64,000 nt of DNA from Flammula alnicola (taxonomy: Eukaryota > Basidiomycota > Agaricomycetes > Agaricales > Strophariaceae). Made by a program: the position numbers and the translations under genes. This document shows, one piece after another, positions 1-12,520 of the stretch. The notes beneath the pieces are model-generated. The model did not search any database and had not been told where the DNA came from. It was given only the letters and a program-made list of their open reading frames with translations. Position 1 is the first letter of the stretch. Each line of letters opens with the position of its first letter. The DNA lies in the NCBI GenBank assembly GCA_015499995.1, contig JADNRV010000010.1, forward strand, positions 186,001 through 250,000, read 5' to 3'.

Positions 1-1079
1 ATCCCAGGCTACCGAAATACACAGCGGAGAATGGCAGTCGATCCTTCGAAATTAGGTGTTTGAAGTGGTTTACTGGTCCAATCAAGACGGAGAAACTGTG
101 TGAATGTGTACGGAACCAAATTGAGGACGTCTGACGCGATCGACAGGCAGTAACACTCACCCGAACATGACCAGTAGACTTCCCAAGCTAGGATGGCAAT
201 GGTGATGCAACGTTAGACGGACAGATATGAGGCAAATACGGCGAAGTTGATATACCTGAAGGAGAGCGCGAACTTCGCTGGTCTACAATGCAAGCATAAG
301 ACTTCATGTGGAGTTAAGTGATGGCAAAAATACGCACCGTAAGGCAAGGAACGGTAACGTCATAAACGAGACGAAGAAACAAACTGCTGCGCCTAATAGA
401 CACCCTCCAAATCCCAGCAACCTATAAAGCAAGAATAAATGGGCAGAATTCAACAACGATATGCGTTCAAACGACGGACCTTTCCCATCTTGAGAGTGCA
501 AACCACGCTTCCTCTTCGTTGGATTGTTCGCTCGACCTCAGTGGTATATAATCGCCTGCGACCGCATTATAAAATCGCGCAAAAGGGTTCCCAGGTTGTG
601 AGCTCTGTGTCGTCGTCTGCGAATCGTCGTTGTTCCCCCGCGCCCAGCGGAATTGCGACAGGTTTGCGCGGAAAGTCTGTTCTGAGGATGCTGGGGGCAT
701 AATTGTAAGGATGGTGGGAGTACTCGGTAAACAAGCACAAAGTTGAGTTCATTGTGTGCAAGTGGAGTTAGGGGCTCCGCAGCTAGGCATTATTCTGCTC
801 TCTCTTCTTCTGTAGTATATGCCTGAGGGCTTTTATGCGAGTAATAAGAGCAAGGAATACTGGTAGCTCAGAGGTGTTCAATGCGTGCAGCAAACATGAA
901 CCGATCTCTAAAGTTATTCCGTTGCGAGATTAGATTAGATTACTTATATCGGTGCTCCGTTGAATGTTGACTCGTCGCCCACAATTAAGCCAATTTATTT
1001 GAGGTTATGCTTGCTTCCAATTGCAACGCGAATACTTATTGGGAGAAGCGTTGCTTCTCCCACATTAACTATGATAGTA
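1..1079. other. No gene recognised
   Basis: Only short overlapping reading frames occur here, none with a recognisable domain or a convincing exon series. A short GATTAGATTAGATTA run near 925-945 has an inverted counterpart near 18610-18632, just beyond the leuRS start. The homology shared with the 20.1-kb region starts at about 1080. Confidence 0.5.
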
Positions 1080-4000
1080 GGAAAGTTGTAATACAAGCTG
1101 CTTTTCAGACAGCTTGTAATACAAGCTGCTTTTCAGACAGCGTTCAGTTGTCCATTTCGTTGCTTCTGGGTTGTATTTTTAGACACGGCCAAAAACAGGA
1201 TGTTGCCCTTTTTTTTTAACAGAGGAAACCATGCACGAGACATAACATAGACTAAGATAGATCTCAATGACAGGAATGACTGCCCGTCTATTATTTGAAT
1301 GGTGTCAGAGATAAGCATCATCATGATGACACAAATTCAAGTGCAGGTCATAATATTTAGACAAAGGCGCTCTATGTCATAAAAAGGAGATTAAGTAGCA
1401 TTGAACTGTCCGGTCTGGCGATATTCCCCACCGGACCAGTTAATTGCTCCGAATTGACGGGGCACGCTGGAAGCTCGAATTACGGCCTGCGCCCTCGCAT
1501 GTCTGTTGGAATTGGGCCGACTCGGAGGTAGCATTCGGCCCTACAATGACGATAAAAGTTAGTACTATATCCTGACCCGATGTGAATTTTTGAGCGCTTA
1601 CCACCAGTTGTGGGTTGCGATGGAGTCGCTCTCGGGTGGGCCGCCGTTGGACTATGGGGATGACTGTAGCCCCCCAAGTATCCGTCGCTGTCTCCCGCAG
1701 GTTGGCCGTGGAGAGATAAGACGCGGGGATAGTCGATGGGTCGACAGGCTTAGTGAAAACAAGTAACTTCAAAAAGCCTATAGTAATATCCCGTCCATCT
1801 TGTAGAGAGTAAGCGAATGGTGGTACTCCTCCCGAACCATAGCCGATAGTGAGAGTGCCTCCGTCCTTCTTCAAAGGGACATCCAGAACGTATTGGCCAC
1901 TTGAACACGGTTTATAATAAGTTACTAGATCAGAAAGGTTAGTCAAGCATCAACGTATCATATCATTCAGGAGATTAGCGTACCTCTACCGTTGAAATCA
2001 GTGCTATCGAAATAAAACAAGCTTGGATATAAATCATGAGAACTGTTGTTCGTGAGCTTGATCCCATAAACACGGTCTTCGCCAACCGAAAAGTCGACTA
2101 CGCCATCTTGGCAAAGATCGTCGCCGACAGGGAACATTTCTGGCTGGGCCGCACCGTAGAATGAATATTGCGATTCCTGCAATCTGTAAAACGACAGTTG
2201 AACGTGGCTCGCTATTTCATTCAAGTTGTCATCGCTCGCACGACGGAGATCCCAATAGTGCTTTGATGCTGCAGTGAGAAATCGAGCAACCTCGTCGACT
2301 GAAGCTGCAACGCTGCGGAATTGATGAGCGTAGCCGTACTGCATTGCCGTCTTGTCCCTGAGGTGGAAAATCGCCTCGTGGTTCTCAATGGTGAGCTCTA
2401 GGTGTGCATGATCGACACCCCTGGCAATTGCGATATTATGCAAATCACGTTTGCCATCCTGCAGCAACGAGACCAGAAACTGGTAGGCTGGGTCCTCGAA
2501 AGGAGAAAGGTAGTTGCGGGGTGTGATGTAAACATAAAGGTGCTCTCTTTGGCCTGCTTTCGTTCGAACGGCGACAAGTTCCGGGGAGGGATGTCTACGG
2601 AGAGCATTGAGGAAGGAATTCTGCGAGAGCTTGGATATCGTCACGACCGAAGAGTAACTGGTCACTTTGTCAGCAGTGAGAGTTCCGAGGGGTAATCGAG
2701 ACGTTAAGTCGCGTTGGTGATAGATACCGAATTCGGTTCCCTTGCTGACACCATGAGCAGTGCCTGCGTCGATAATAATTTTACCCAGCATTTCGTCGTA
2801 CCGACAAATGAATGATGCAGGTGAAGGAGGGGCAACCTTCCCATCGAAGAGGTACCTGTGTTGATTGATACCTTCACACTGAGGATTTTGCCTATCATAG
2901 GCGCAATATTGCAACGTCAACAATGATCGGAGATAGACATAGGATAACTCTCACCCTGGGATAACATCAATATAGGTTAGAATGTCGGAATACCTCAACT
3001 TGTCTAGTGGAATGGTACGTAGGAGCTTGATAAACGCAGTTGTAAATTTACCACGGCCATATCTCTCCCTGGCGGTTTCATCGGAGCCGCATGCCGAAAT
3101 AAGGATGTGCGAGCGTAAACCATAGTATAGATATCTAGGAGAGTTGTTTGGGATTCTGAAGGCTACTGACTCCAAAATTTCCTGATCGAGGTCTTCTGTG
3201 TGAATTGCAAAGTCGACTACCACAGAGCGAACACGCTCTGGTCCCACATTTCCTCTTGTACCAGATGCTGAATGGCAACAATCAAACACAACGGTCTAAA
3301 CCCCAGTCAGACAGATTGCGTGGAAGACATTTTAGAGCAACTCACGATGTTATCCCCTTTCTTCTCTGCTATTCCTTGCAGCAGAGCTGCAATCGTGCGA
3401 TCAGGTATACCAGGGACCGGCGTTGACTCCAATGACTTGGAACAATAGTCTTGCGGCACCAACATTTGCATTGTGATTCCGAGGCCCCGAGATGCCCAGT
3501 CATCCGACGGCTGAAGTTCGCTGCCATGACCAGCAAAGAAAATCAAGATCGGGGCTCCCTTCTTTATGCGCTCGTCATTCTTGAGAGCAATGAAGGCTTC
3601 GATGATCGCTTTGCATGATGCAGCTTGATCGAGGAGAACGCAAATCTGGTTACTGGGCACCTTGAGATCGGTCTTGAGATAGTCCTCCAACAGACGCGCG
3701 TCTGGTACAGCGCCGCAAAGGTCTGAAAATTCCTTCGACTTGTATGAATTGATTCCGACAATTAAAGCGAAAAGACCAGGTCTGTCAAGGAATCTAAACT
3801 GCAAGTTATCAAACAGAAAGAGGACGGTAATTACTTGGAAAAATCCGCTGGCAGCACAGATGTACCAGAGCTACAACAACATCATTGGTTAACTGTTGAG
3901 GCCTCCATGAGCGACAAAAACTTACCTTTGACCAGGACGCTCTAGCAAAATGTTCTTGCGCTTTACCAACATAGTATGGGGGTGCCGTTTCGGAAGTGAG

Positions 4001-4125
4001 GGATTTCTCTAATGGCTTGAAAACTATTAGGGGGGACAGCATTTAGTCGACTGTGAATATAAATCTGGTCGAGAATAAAGTGTTGCTTGAAATACGGTGG
4101 CATGACCACCATGCAGCACAGATCA
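1080..4125. repeat. Segmental duplication, copy 1 (gene A with both flanks)
   Basis: This stretch matches 20103-23115 almost base for base, in the same orientation. It includes about 350 bp downstream of gene A and about 80 bp upstream of its ATG. Within this copy a 27-28 bp segment ending in CTTTTCAGACAGC is tandemly doubled (about 1087-1141); copy 2 has it once. Differences are scattered substitutions and small indels, and indels inside the coding exons keep the frame. Confidence 0.9.
1440..4042 (-). CDS. Caspase-like (peptidase C14) protein, gene A
   Basis: Predicted cysteine protease of the caspase/metacaspase clan, 779 aa. Exons (minus strand): 3926-4042, 3835-3870, 3346-3798, 2955-3295, 1984-2891, 1440-1924. 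All junctions are GT-AG and in phase. The ATG at 4042 is supported by copy B, which starts at the same place and keeps the same frame through a 6-nt indel. The p20-like domain starts near residue 52 with the FALIVGINSY strand. The catalytic dyad is visible as His142 in FFAGHG and Cys209 in FDCCH. After about residue 310 follow a conserved NPQCEG block and a long beta-rich region, ending with a TLTIGYGSGG segment and an IVQRRPT motif. The segment 3799-3834 (36 nt, multiple of three, no stop) may be a very short intron or retained exon; retention gives 791 aa. No signal peptide is seen. The substrate is unknown. Confidence 0.85.
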
Positions 4126-4643
4126 TCTACTAGTAAAGCCACCCTGGGGTTTTAATATTCTCCAAACCATGAGGAATGGGTGCTCAAGCATTCACTGGTT
4201 CAAGCGCTCAGCCTGCACCCTATACAATCACGCGGTCTTACCTGTGAGTGATAGGAAGTAAGTGCGTGTGTAAGTGAGGTGAGTGCGGAAGTGAATGAGG
4301 TGCACGAGAGTGAGTGAGTGCACTCACCTCACTCACCGCACACTGCTTTTTCTAATTGCCCAAGTCCATCTCGTGCCACTGTGCCAGAGAGCCGGATCGA
4401 AAAAATGGATTCGAATACTATGCGACAGAATCATCGGAAACTGAGAGAAACTGACAGAACGAGGAAAAATGTCAGGGCCAGAGAAACCAAGGACGAAACG
4501 GCTATTCAAAGTATTTTCTGAAAGGAGTTAATTAGACTGCTGTGTAAGTGTTAATTTACGTACTGACTGGAGCTGATAATGATATTTATGGACTTGAGAT
4601 CATACCGCCCAAGCTTTTGTGTTCAAGTAAACAGGTAGGCATG
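4126..4643. other. Intergenic, GTGAGT-rich low-complexity patch
   Basis: No gene is recognised. About 4240-4340 is a degenerate GTGAGTG/CACTCAC tract that can fold on itself. The 67-codon reading frame at 4318-4521 shows no domain and is probably chance. Confidence 0.5.
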
Positions 4644-7600
4644 TTACAGTGTACCGTATAATATGGTACAGCGAACATGTACAGTGTGCCGTGTGATATG
4701 GGTTCAGCGAATTCGCTGAACCAGTGAATAATGTAGTGTATATAATTATTAATAGGTAGTATACACTGTACTGTATAATATGATCTAGCAACCTAATACA
4801 TATTTATTAATGCGCAATGGGCCCGATAAAATTAAATCGGCAATGCCGATGGTCACTAAATGACATCGGCAGTGAATAATGTAGTCTATAATCATGTACT
4901 ATGTACTATATGGGTGATTGGCATTAAATAAATAGGCCTACCAGCATTTTATTAGAGTAAGCCGATCAGCATTTGTCCGATCGGCATTCAGTATTGCGAA
5001 AATAGGCTGATCGGCATGTGTCCAATCGGCATTTTGTTGAATAGGCTGACCGGCATATGCCCGATCAGCTTTCATACATTCTGGTCATTGTAAGTCAAAA
5101 ATGTATCTAATATTAATTTAATCAAACACGGCACATTCCTGAATGTCTCGGACAGATGCTGATGCCGATGCAACCAATAGAATGCCTCTTGGCACTTCGA
5201 GATATTTTTTCAGGACTTTATTGTTGTTCAATTGATTCATGTTCTGGTCATTTTGGTCGCAAATGCATCTAATATTAATTTAGTCGGACATGGTCCATTC
5301 ATGGGCATCTCTAACTGGTGCCGATGCCGATGCCGACTCACAGAGAATCTCTCGGCACCCTAATATATTTTTTCCAGCCTTTAATTGCTGTTCAATTGAC
5401 TTACGTTCTGGTCATTTTGGTCGCAAATGCATTGAATATGAATTTAATTGGACATGGTCCATTCACGAGTGTCTCTAATTGGTGCCGATGCCGATGCCGA
5501 CTCACAGAGAACCTCTCAGCACTCTGATATATTTTTTCGGGACTTTATTGCTGTTCAATTGACTCACGTTCAGCCATTTTAGTTGCAAATGCATCTAATA
5601 TTAATTTAATCAGACATGATCCATTCACGAGCATCTTTAACTGTTGCTGATGCCGATGCCGACTCACAGAGAACCTCTCAGCACTCTGATATATTTTTTC
5701 GGGACTTTATTGCTGTTCAATTGACTCACGTTCAGCCATTTTAGTTGCAAATGCATCTAATATTAATTTAATCAGACATGATCCATTCACGAGCATCTTT
5801 AACTGTTGCTGATGCCGATGCCGACTCACAGAGAACCTCTCGGCACCCTGATATATTTTTCCAGCCTTTAATTGCTGTTTGATTGACTCACGTTCTGGTC
5901 ATTTTAGTCGCAAATGCATTGAATATGAATTTAATTGGACATGGTCCATTCACAAGTGTCTCTAATTGGTGCCAATGCCGATGCTGACTCACAGAGAATC
6001 TCTCGGCACCCTGATATATTTTTCCAGCCTTTAATTGCTGTTCGATTGACTCACGTTCTGGTCATTTTGGTCACAAATGCATCTAATATTAATTTAGTCA
6101 GACATGGTCCATTCATGGGCATCTCTAACTGGTGCCGATGCTGATACCGACTCACAGAGAACCTCTCGGCACCCTAATATATTTTTTCAGGACTTTATCA
6201 CTGTTCAATTGACTCACATTCTGGCCATTTTAGTCGCAAATGCATCTAATATTAATTTAATCAGACGTGATCCATGCCTGAACATCTCTGACTAGTGCCA
6301 ATGCTGATGCCAACTCACCAGACACCTCTCGCCATCCCAATACATCTTTTTGCAGGTGGTATCTATGTTCAATTGACTCATGTTCTGGCCATTTTGGTTG
6401 CAAAGGCATCTAATATTAATTTAATCAGATGTGAGAACGTGAGTCAATTGAATAGCAATTAAAGGCTGGAAAAAATATATCAGGGTGCTGAGAGGTTCTC
6501 TGTGAGTCGGCATCCGCATCGGCACCAGTTAGAGACATCGTGAATGGACCATGTCCAATTAAATTCATATTCAATGCATTTGCGACCAAAATGACCAGAA
6601 CATGAGTCAATCAAACAGCAATTAAAGGCTGGAAAAATATATCAGGGTGCCGAGAGGTTCTCTGTGAGTCGGCATCGGCATCAGCAACAGTTAAAGATGC
6701 TCGTGAATGGACCATGTCTGATTAAATTAATATTAGATGCATTTGCGACTAAAATGGCCAGAACGTGAGTCAATTGAACAGTGATAAAGTCCCGAAAAAA
6801 TATATCAGAGTGCCGAAAGGTTCTCTGTGAGTCAGCATCGGCATCGGCACCAGTTAGAGATGCCCATGAATGGACCATGTCCGACTAAATTAATATTAGA
6901 TGCATTTGTGACCAAAATGACCAGAACATGAGTCAATCGAACAGCAATGAAAGGCTGGAAAAAATATATCAGGGTGCCGAGAGGTTCTCTGTGAGTCGGC
7001 ATCAGCGTCGGCAACAGTTAAAGATGCTCGTGAATGGCCCATGTCTGATTAAATTAATATTAGATGCATTTGCGACTAAAATGGCCAGAACGTGAGTCAA
7101 TTGAACAGTGATAAAGTCCCGAAAAAATATATCAGAGTGCCGAGAGGTTCTCTGTGAGTCGGCATCGGCATCGGCACCAATTAGAGACACTCGTGAATGG
7201 ACCATGTCCAATTAAATTCATATTCAATGCATTTGCGACCAAAATGACCAGAACGTGAGTCAATCAAACAGCAATTAAAGGCTGGAAAAATATATCAGGG
7301 TGCCGAGAGGTTCTCTGTGAGTCGGCATCAGCATCAGCAACAGTTAAAGATGCTCGTGAATGGACCATGTCTGATTAAATTAATATTAGATGCATTTGCG
7401 ACTAAAATGGCCAGAACGTGAGTCAATTGAACAACAATAAAGGCTGGAAAAAATATATTAGGGTGCCGAGAGGTTCTCTGTGAGTCGGCATCGGCATCGG
7501 CACCAGTTAGAGATGGGGGATTGGACCGTATCTGATGAAATTCATATTAGATGCATTTGCAACCAACTGACCAGAATGTCATTCAATTAAACATAAATAC

Positions 7601-8206
7601 AACCTAGAAAAAAATGAGTCGGCTGCTGGGGGATGTCCTATGAGTCGGCACTGGCACTAGCATCAGTCAGTGATGTTCAGAAATGCACTGTGTCTGATTA
7701 AATTAATCTAAATATAATCTATATTAAATTTATCAGGGTGCCGAGGGTTACCTGGTGAGTCGGCATCAGCATCGGCATCAGTCCAAGACATTCAGGAATG
7801 GACCATGTCCAATAAAATTAATATTAGCAACCAAAATGAATCCAACATAATTCAATTGACCACCAATAAAACCTGGAATTTTTATCGGGATGCCGAGAGG
7901 GTCTCGCAACCTTTTAGACAATGCCGATCAGCCATATTTAACGAAATGCAAACCCAATTTAGCAGGCATCGGCACTGCCGATCTAATTTTGAACCTAATG
8001 GCATTGCCGATTTACTTTTATTGGGCCCATCGGCCATGTGTAACTAATGTATTAGGTCTACTGACTTTACTAGATCATAGTATATATACATAGTATACTA
8101 TCTATTATATATAGTACATTATTCACCAGTTCAGCGAATTCGCTGAACCCATATCACACGGCACAGTGTACACGTTCGCTGTACCATATTATACGGTACA
8201 CTGTAA
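4644..8206. mobile_element. Foldback-type element with long terminal inverted repeats
   Basis: The ends are inverted copies: TTACAGTGTACCG at 4644 and CGGTACACTGTAA ending at 8206. The inverted match continues inward through a perfect 22-bp palindrome at 4701-4722 (counterpart 8129-8148) and on to GGGCCC and TGCCGAT motifs. Both arms then consist of tandem repeats in opposite orientation, meeting near 6424, so the whole 3.56 kb could form one giant hairpin. The reading frames inside are repeat translations with no transposase motif, so the element is non-autonomous. I could not define a convincing target-site duplication. Confidence 0.85.
5130..7790. repeat. Tandem repeats of about 162 bp, inverted about position 6424
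   Basis: The marker CTCACAGAGAA recurs near 5338, 5501, 5663, 5824, 5987 and 6151 (spacing 161-164 bp). Its reverse complement recurs in the right arm from about 6490 to 7480. Each unit carries a TGCCGATGCCGA block, an ATATTTTTTCCAGC block and a GCAAATGCAT block. The outermost units are more diverged, as expected if central units were homogenised. Confidence 0.9.
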
Positions 8207-10052
8207 TAAAGGTATGTGACTGGCCGATGAGACTTGAGGCCTTGAAGAGAGCTCCGTCATACATAGTCATGGAGGGGTGATTCCATTATCACATCCAGGC
8301 TTGTTAGACCCACATTCCAAGGCCACACTTTCGTGGTGTCAGAATTTTTTGAAAAATCCCAAGGTAATACATAGCAGCGATGAGATTCTGACTCATGAGA
8401 ATGCCCTGAATATAGCAGAATGAGCAAAGCATGTACCAGAGAATTGGCTTTATTGGAGAGCTTGCTGAGCCTTGCTCCCCTTTTGTCTAGTTAGCATCAA
8501 TTTTCCTATGCATATGTCAGTTACCGTCTTGTAGAAGTTTGATTTCAAAGCTTTTGTCACCCCGCGAGAATAAGTGTTGCACTGCCTCCGCGCTCCCAGA
8601 AACCGTTTAACGCAGAACGGCGAAGATGTACTTAGCACACGAGTGAAAGAATGTTATCAAGGTTAGACTTACCAAAAGTTGTGCCATTTCCGGATCCCAG
8701 CCACTTCCAAGCCATTTCCGATGATTATTGAAAAATGATGGCCGCACAGTTTCTGACAGTTTGCAAATCTTTGAAGATCAACAAGTGCCATGGTGGTTCA
8801 TCCCGGGACCCAGATGGGAGACAAAAAGCAGGGAAGCCAGCCTGGCTGTTATGCGGAGAAAACATGTGTTGCGGTGCTGCTAGGTTATGAGTCCGAATGA
8901 AATGAGGATTCGTTCTTACAGTGACTTGCACTGCCGTTTGCACGACCAAGTTGCGAAATCGTGTTTGTATATGTTGTGTTGTGACCTGGACAAATTGGGA
9001 TGTAACGGGCAAATGACCATGTAACTTCCCAACTCACTCAGATCTGGTCCTGATGCGTGACAATCTGGCAGGGTCCATAACGGAACATACAAATGCAAAC
9101 ATGGTTTTGGCGATGTTGTCATGCAAACGGCTGTGCAAAACTCTGTATAGCGGCCCACCCCAGCTAATTTTGGGCCATGTAACGTTTATGCAGCCGGTAA
9201 CTTCCGATGTTTGTTTTAATTAATTTGTAAGCTGCTTATCTCCGAGGGCTATTTTTAGTTACCTCACAGCCGCTGTTCAGATTCAGGCGTTTGGACGATC
9301 ACTACCTCCCACCACCGCCCATACTTATCGACGGCCCATAAGGATCCCCATGTACAATGAGAGGAAATCCAGCACATCGCTCCTCAGCAATCACGACCCA
9401 ACTTGCCAGCCTTCAGCAATAGCGCGACAGTTTCCATTGGCCACGTAGTATGGGACGGGAAACAGGAACGCATGGGGGGAATCTGTGCAGTGGGAGGCCC
9501 AGCAGGTAGGTTGCTCACTAACCTCGCACTACTTACCCTGTACCCTTCTACACAGTTTCCTGGGCTACGAACCCCCGTGCTTCGCCCTTTTGCCGCTCTT
9601 TCGACATTGCAAGCATCCCGGATGCTACCAGCCCCAACGTATATATATATCGGCGAAGCCAGCCATGCAAAATGCGCCCACACCCCTGCCAAACCATTGC
9701 TTGACGCCGACCTGGGCCCATGCGAAGACAAATGCCATCCCAACAGGTGATCCAGATGGGGCCGTCTATGCTTCTCCATTGATCAGGTTTGGGTTAGAGT
9801 GTTCTGAATATAGGATCATCGCCCAGGATGGAGGCTTGTACCGGTAGATTTTTCTTGAATATATCTCTCTAAAGCCCAAAAACTTGAAAATGAAATGGCC
9901 ATTTTGGACCTTATCAATTAGCAGAAACATTATGGGCTGGATTATCCCATCAACCAACTACTTGGCGTAACGAAAGCAACAGACACTGCGAAGGGCCGCC
10001 CACTCACGCTGTTCGACGTCAATGACGCACTCATACTGATCAGCGACGCGTA
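8207..10052. other. Intergenic, no gene recognised
   Basis: Short overlapping reading frames occur on both strands, the longest at about 9384-9847 in several frames at once. None shows a domain or a consistent intron pattern. I see no RNA gene or mobile-element ends here. Confidence 0.45.
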
Positions 10053-10055
10053 TAT

Positions 10056-11784
10056 CACTATGAACCCTAGGACTGGGAAGAATTCCCGGTTTGATAACCT
10101 GTCGTTCAAGGGAGTTTTCCTTGTCTGGCCGGGAAAGATTTAGGGTATGACTGACATATCCCCTGTCAGACGGGAAATTCCATAACCAGGAATGACCCAG
10201 GAAAAATGTCCTGCCCCATGGCCACCATTCCCGGTTTCGTCTAGGCAGGGTATAACTAGTAATTTTGTCTAGTTTCACATAGAATCTTTCCTGAGGCTAG
10301 CATAGGCTGATTTTCCTGGTATTACTAGTTTGTTTTACTCGAGTTCAGATGGTTTTTTCTTAGGTCAGACAGCATATGGATTGTTCAAATAAATTCTGCA
10401 TTTAATAGTAGTAAATGTACATAATACATAGTAGGTACAGTAGGGCGATAGTACAATATGAAAACGCGTAGCCTCACTGACAGTCTCGAACGTCATCAGA
10501 CGGCAATCTGCAGCGCTGACGAGGCGGTAAGGGTCATTCAGGCTCTCCACAGGGCGAGCAGAGGGCTTGAGTTTCCTGGAGAGAGTTAGATAAGGACCGA
10601 GATCATGGAGGAGCTTGCTAACCGGTAGAAGAATTCATTGAAAGTTTCTGAGAAAGAAGAATTAGTATCGGTTAAATTCACGATAGGGCAGCAGACGTAC
10701 TGAATGAGTCGAGAGGATCGAGAATTTCATCCACGTTTAGGCCGTGGAATTCAACAAAAGTAGGAATTTCTTTGGCCGACTCGGGGTTGTCGTACTTAAC
10801 ACCCTACTTGATAGATAGCGACTTGAGGAGACGTCGAGCTGAAGACATCGACCAGCATAAATATATATCCTAGAGAATCGACAAAACTGAACTGACGCAC
10901 CTCTTGCACCCTCCATGCGGCTCGTAGCACCCTTGTACAGTAGCCTGATGCCCAAACGAACATATACCTGCATCTTTTCCTCCTGCAACTGACCCGTTAT
11001 TCTACTCTGAACAATAATATTGGCCGAGTTCTGCACACATCCGATCAGTTCACATTATGAAGAAGGGAAACGAGGAAGAAACATACAGCCCCAAGCCTGT
11101 AATACATTGAAACATTGGCCCTTATCATAAGACGAGTTGCAGCAGCCACGGCGATGGCGGCTGACATCGGACCTGGGGCCTCACCCACGCGTTCTTGTTG
11201 TACAGCCAGTGAAGTGGTGCTTCCTTGACTTTGGCAAATGGGCAATGTCAAGAAAAAGCATGAATAGAAGCGCAGAGGGCGGGAGATGGATGTGGGCGAG
11301 GAGGATCCTCATGGCAGTGAAAGTCCTGATGGCAGTGAGAGCGACGAAATGGAATTCAAATTCCGCGCTCGCCGCTCATGCTGAATACGGAGAATCACAT
11401 GACGCTGTTTGGACTTAGCAATTTTCCCCTGATCATCGAATATGTACCCGCCAGACCAGGAAAAAAGAATTACTCCTTGATTTGAGCTCATTACAAGCTT
11501 ACTATGGTCCTTTTTGTTGGATAAGGGTTAGAATACACATGGGAAAGTCTGGAATTGGCATAGAAACTGCAACGGACAAGCTTCGAGATAAATATTTGGT
11601 AAATTTAGTATAAATCTGGTGAGTGAGAAAAGAAATCCTGTGAAACCAGGAAAATATTTACCAGTCTGAAGACGGGGAAATTTTACCAGAAACGACTTTT
11701 CCCTGTCGGATCCCCGCTAGACCGGGAAAAAAGAATTATTTCCGGTCAAACTAGGAATTGTTTCTGGGCCTAGGGTTCATAGTG
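10056..11784. mobile_element. CACTA-type non-autonomous DNA transposon
   Basis: The element starts CACTATGAACCCTAG at 10056 and ends with the inverted CTAGGGTTCATAGTG at 11784. It is flanked on both sides by TAT (10053-10055 and 11785-11787). CACTA ends with a 3-bp target duplication are the hallmark of the CACTA/EnSpm superfamily. The imperfect inverted repeat extends inward (CCGGTTTGA against TCAAACTAGG). No transposase is seen. The interior carries a captured gene fragment, listed separately. Confidence 0.85.
10461..11034 (-). pseudogene. Phosphatidylserine decarboxylase fragment captured by the CACTA element
   Basis: Read on the minus strand, exon-like pieces encode [65 protein letters not shown] and RLVSAADCRLMTFETVSEAT in order. 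This matches the part of Psd2-type phosphatidylserine decarboxylase (PtdSer to PtdEtn) just before the catalytic core. Introns remain, so it was captured as genomic DNA. A TAG replaces the residue after LLKSLSIK. Similarity stops after the SEATRF block, so the C-terminal autoprocessing site is absent and no enzyme can be made. Symbol withheld because the intact donor gene is not in the window. Confidence 0.85.
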
Positions 11785-11787
11785 TAT

Positions 11788-12350
11788 GCTATACCCTCTA
11801 GTCCAGGCTTTTAGCCTCCGCATTTTCTTCGGCTGAAGTGACCTCCTCCTTGTCATCAACATTCATCGCATTTAGTTTCATCCTCATCTTGGAAATCTTT
11901 TCGTCCACGTATCCCACCCTACGTTTGAGCTTGGGCTCCGCCTTCGAGATGGCCCTCCTCGTTATTGCAGTTCAACATACATGTGGGTAGTGTCATTCTA
12001 TGTATGAGCAGTGAGCAGTGCTCTGAGCATGAGAAAGGACTCGTATATGCCGTGCGTAAGCAATGGCCCACTTACAAGTTGCAGTCTGCGGGAAGTGAAG
12101 AGAGCATGAAGTTCTCGAGGAGGCAAGACATGAAAATCAATGAATTCTAGGCCTGATCGATGATCTCACAAAAAGGCAAGGAGATCAAGGAGCTTATCCC
12201 GGAAAATGATGCTTACTTGTCTAGCATACTGGTCATCAACAAAGCTACTTCGCCGTGGTTTACAAGCGAAACGTAGTCATGCGAAACGTATGCACACTTG
12301 CCTACTGAAAACATGTTCTCATGATCATATTTGCTTTTTCTTTTCTCCCA
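11788..12350. other. Intergenic, no gene recognised
   Basis: Sequence between the CACTA element and the first coiled-coil gene copy. One 61-codon frame at 11965-12150 has no recognisable feature. Confidence 0.4.
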
Positions 12351-12520
12351 GGTCATTGTGAGAACGTGATGGGTTTTCGCCGCGTTGTCAATTTCGTTGT
12401 GCCTGGCAGCCTCTAAGTTGTCTCTACCCCACCTCCAGAAACGGCGGCTCTCATGCCACTGGAAACTCTCTAGTTACTGTCGTTGGGCCTCGCTCATGCC
12501 TGGGAATTAGGACGGCGGTA

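Noticed and set aside
5130..7790. Regular repeats that might suggest a CRISPR-like array
   Set aside because: Units are contiguous 162-bp tandem copies without unique spacers, in inverted arms, in a eukaryotic genome.
9384..9847. Three overlapping frames of 115-131 codons on both strands
   Set aside because: Simultaneous open frames on both strands in GC-richer DNA are expected by chance; no domain or splice structure.
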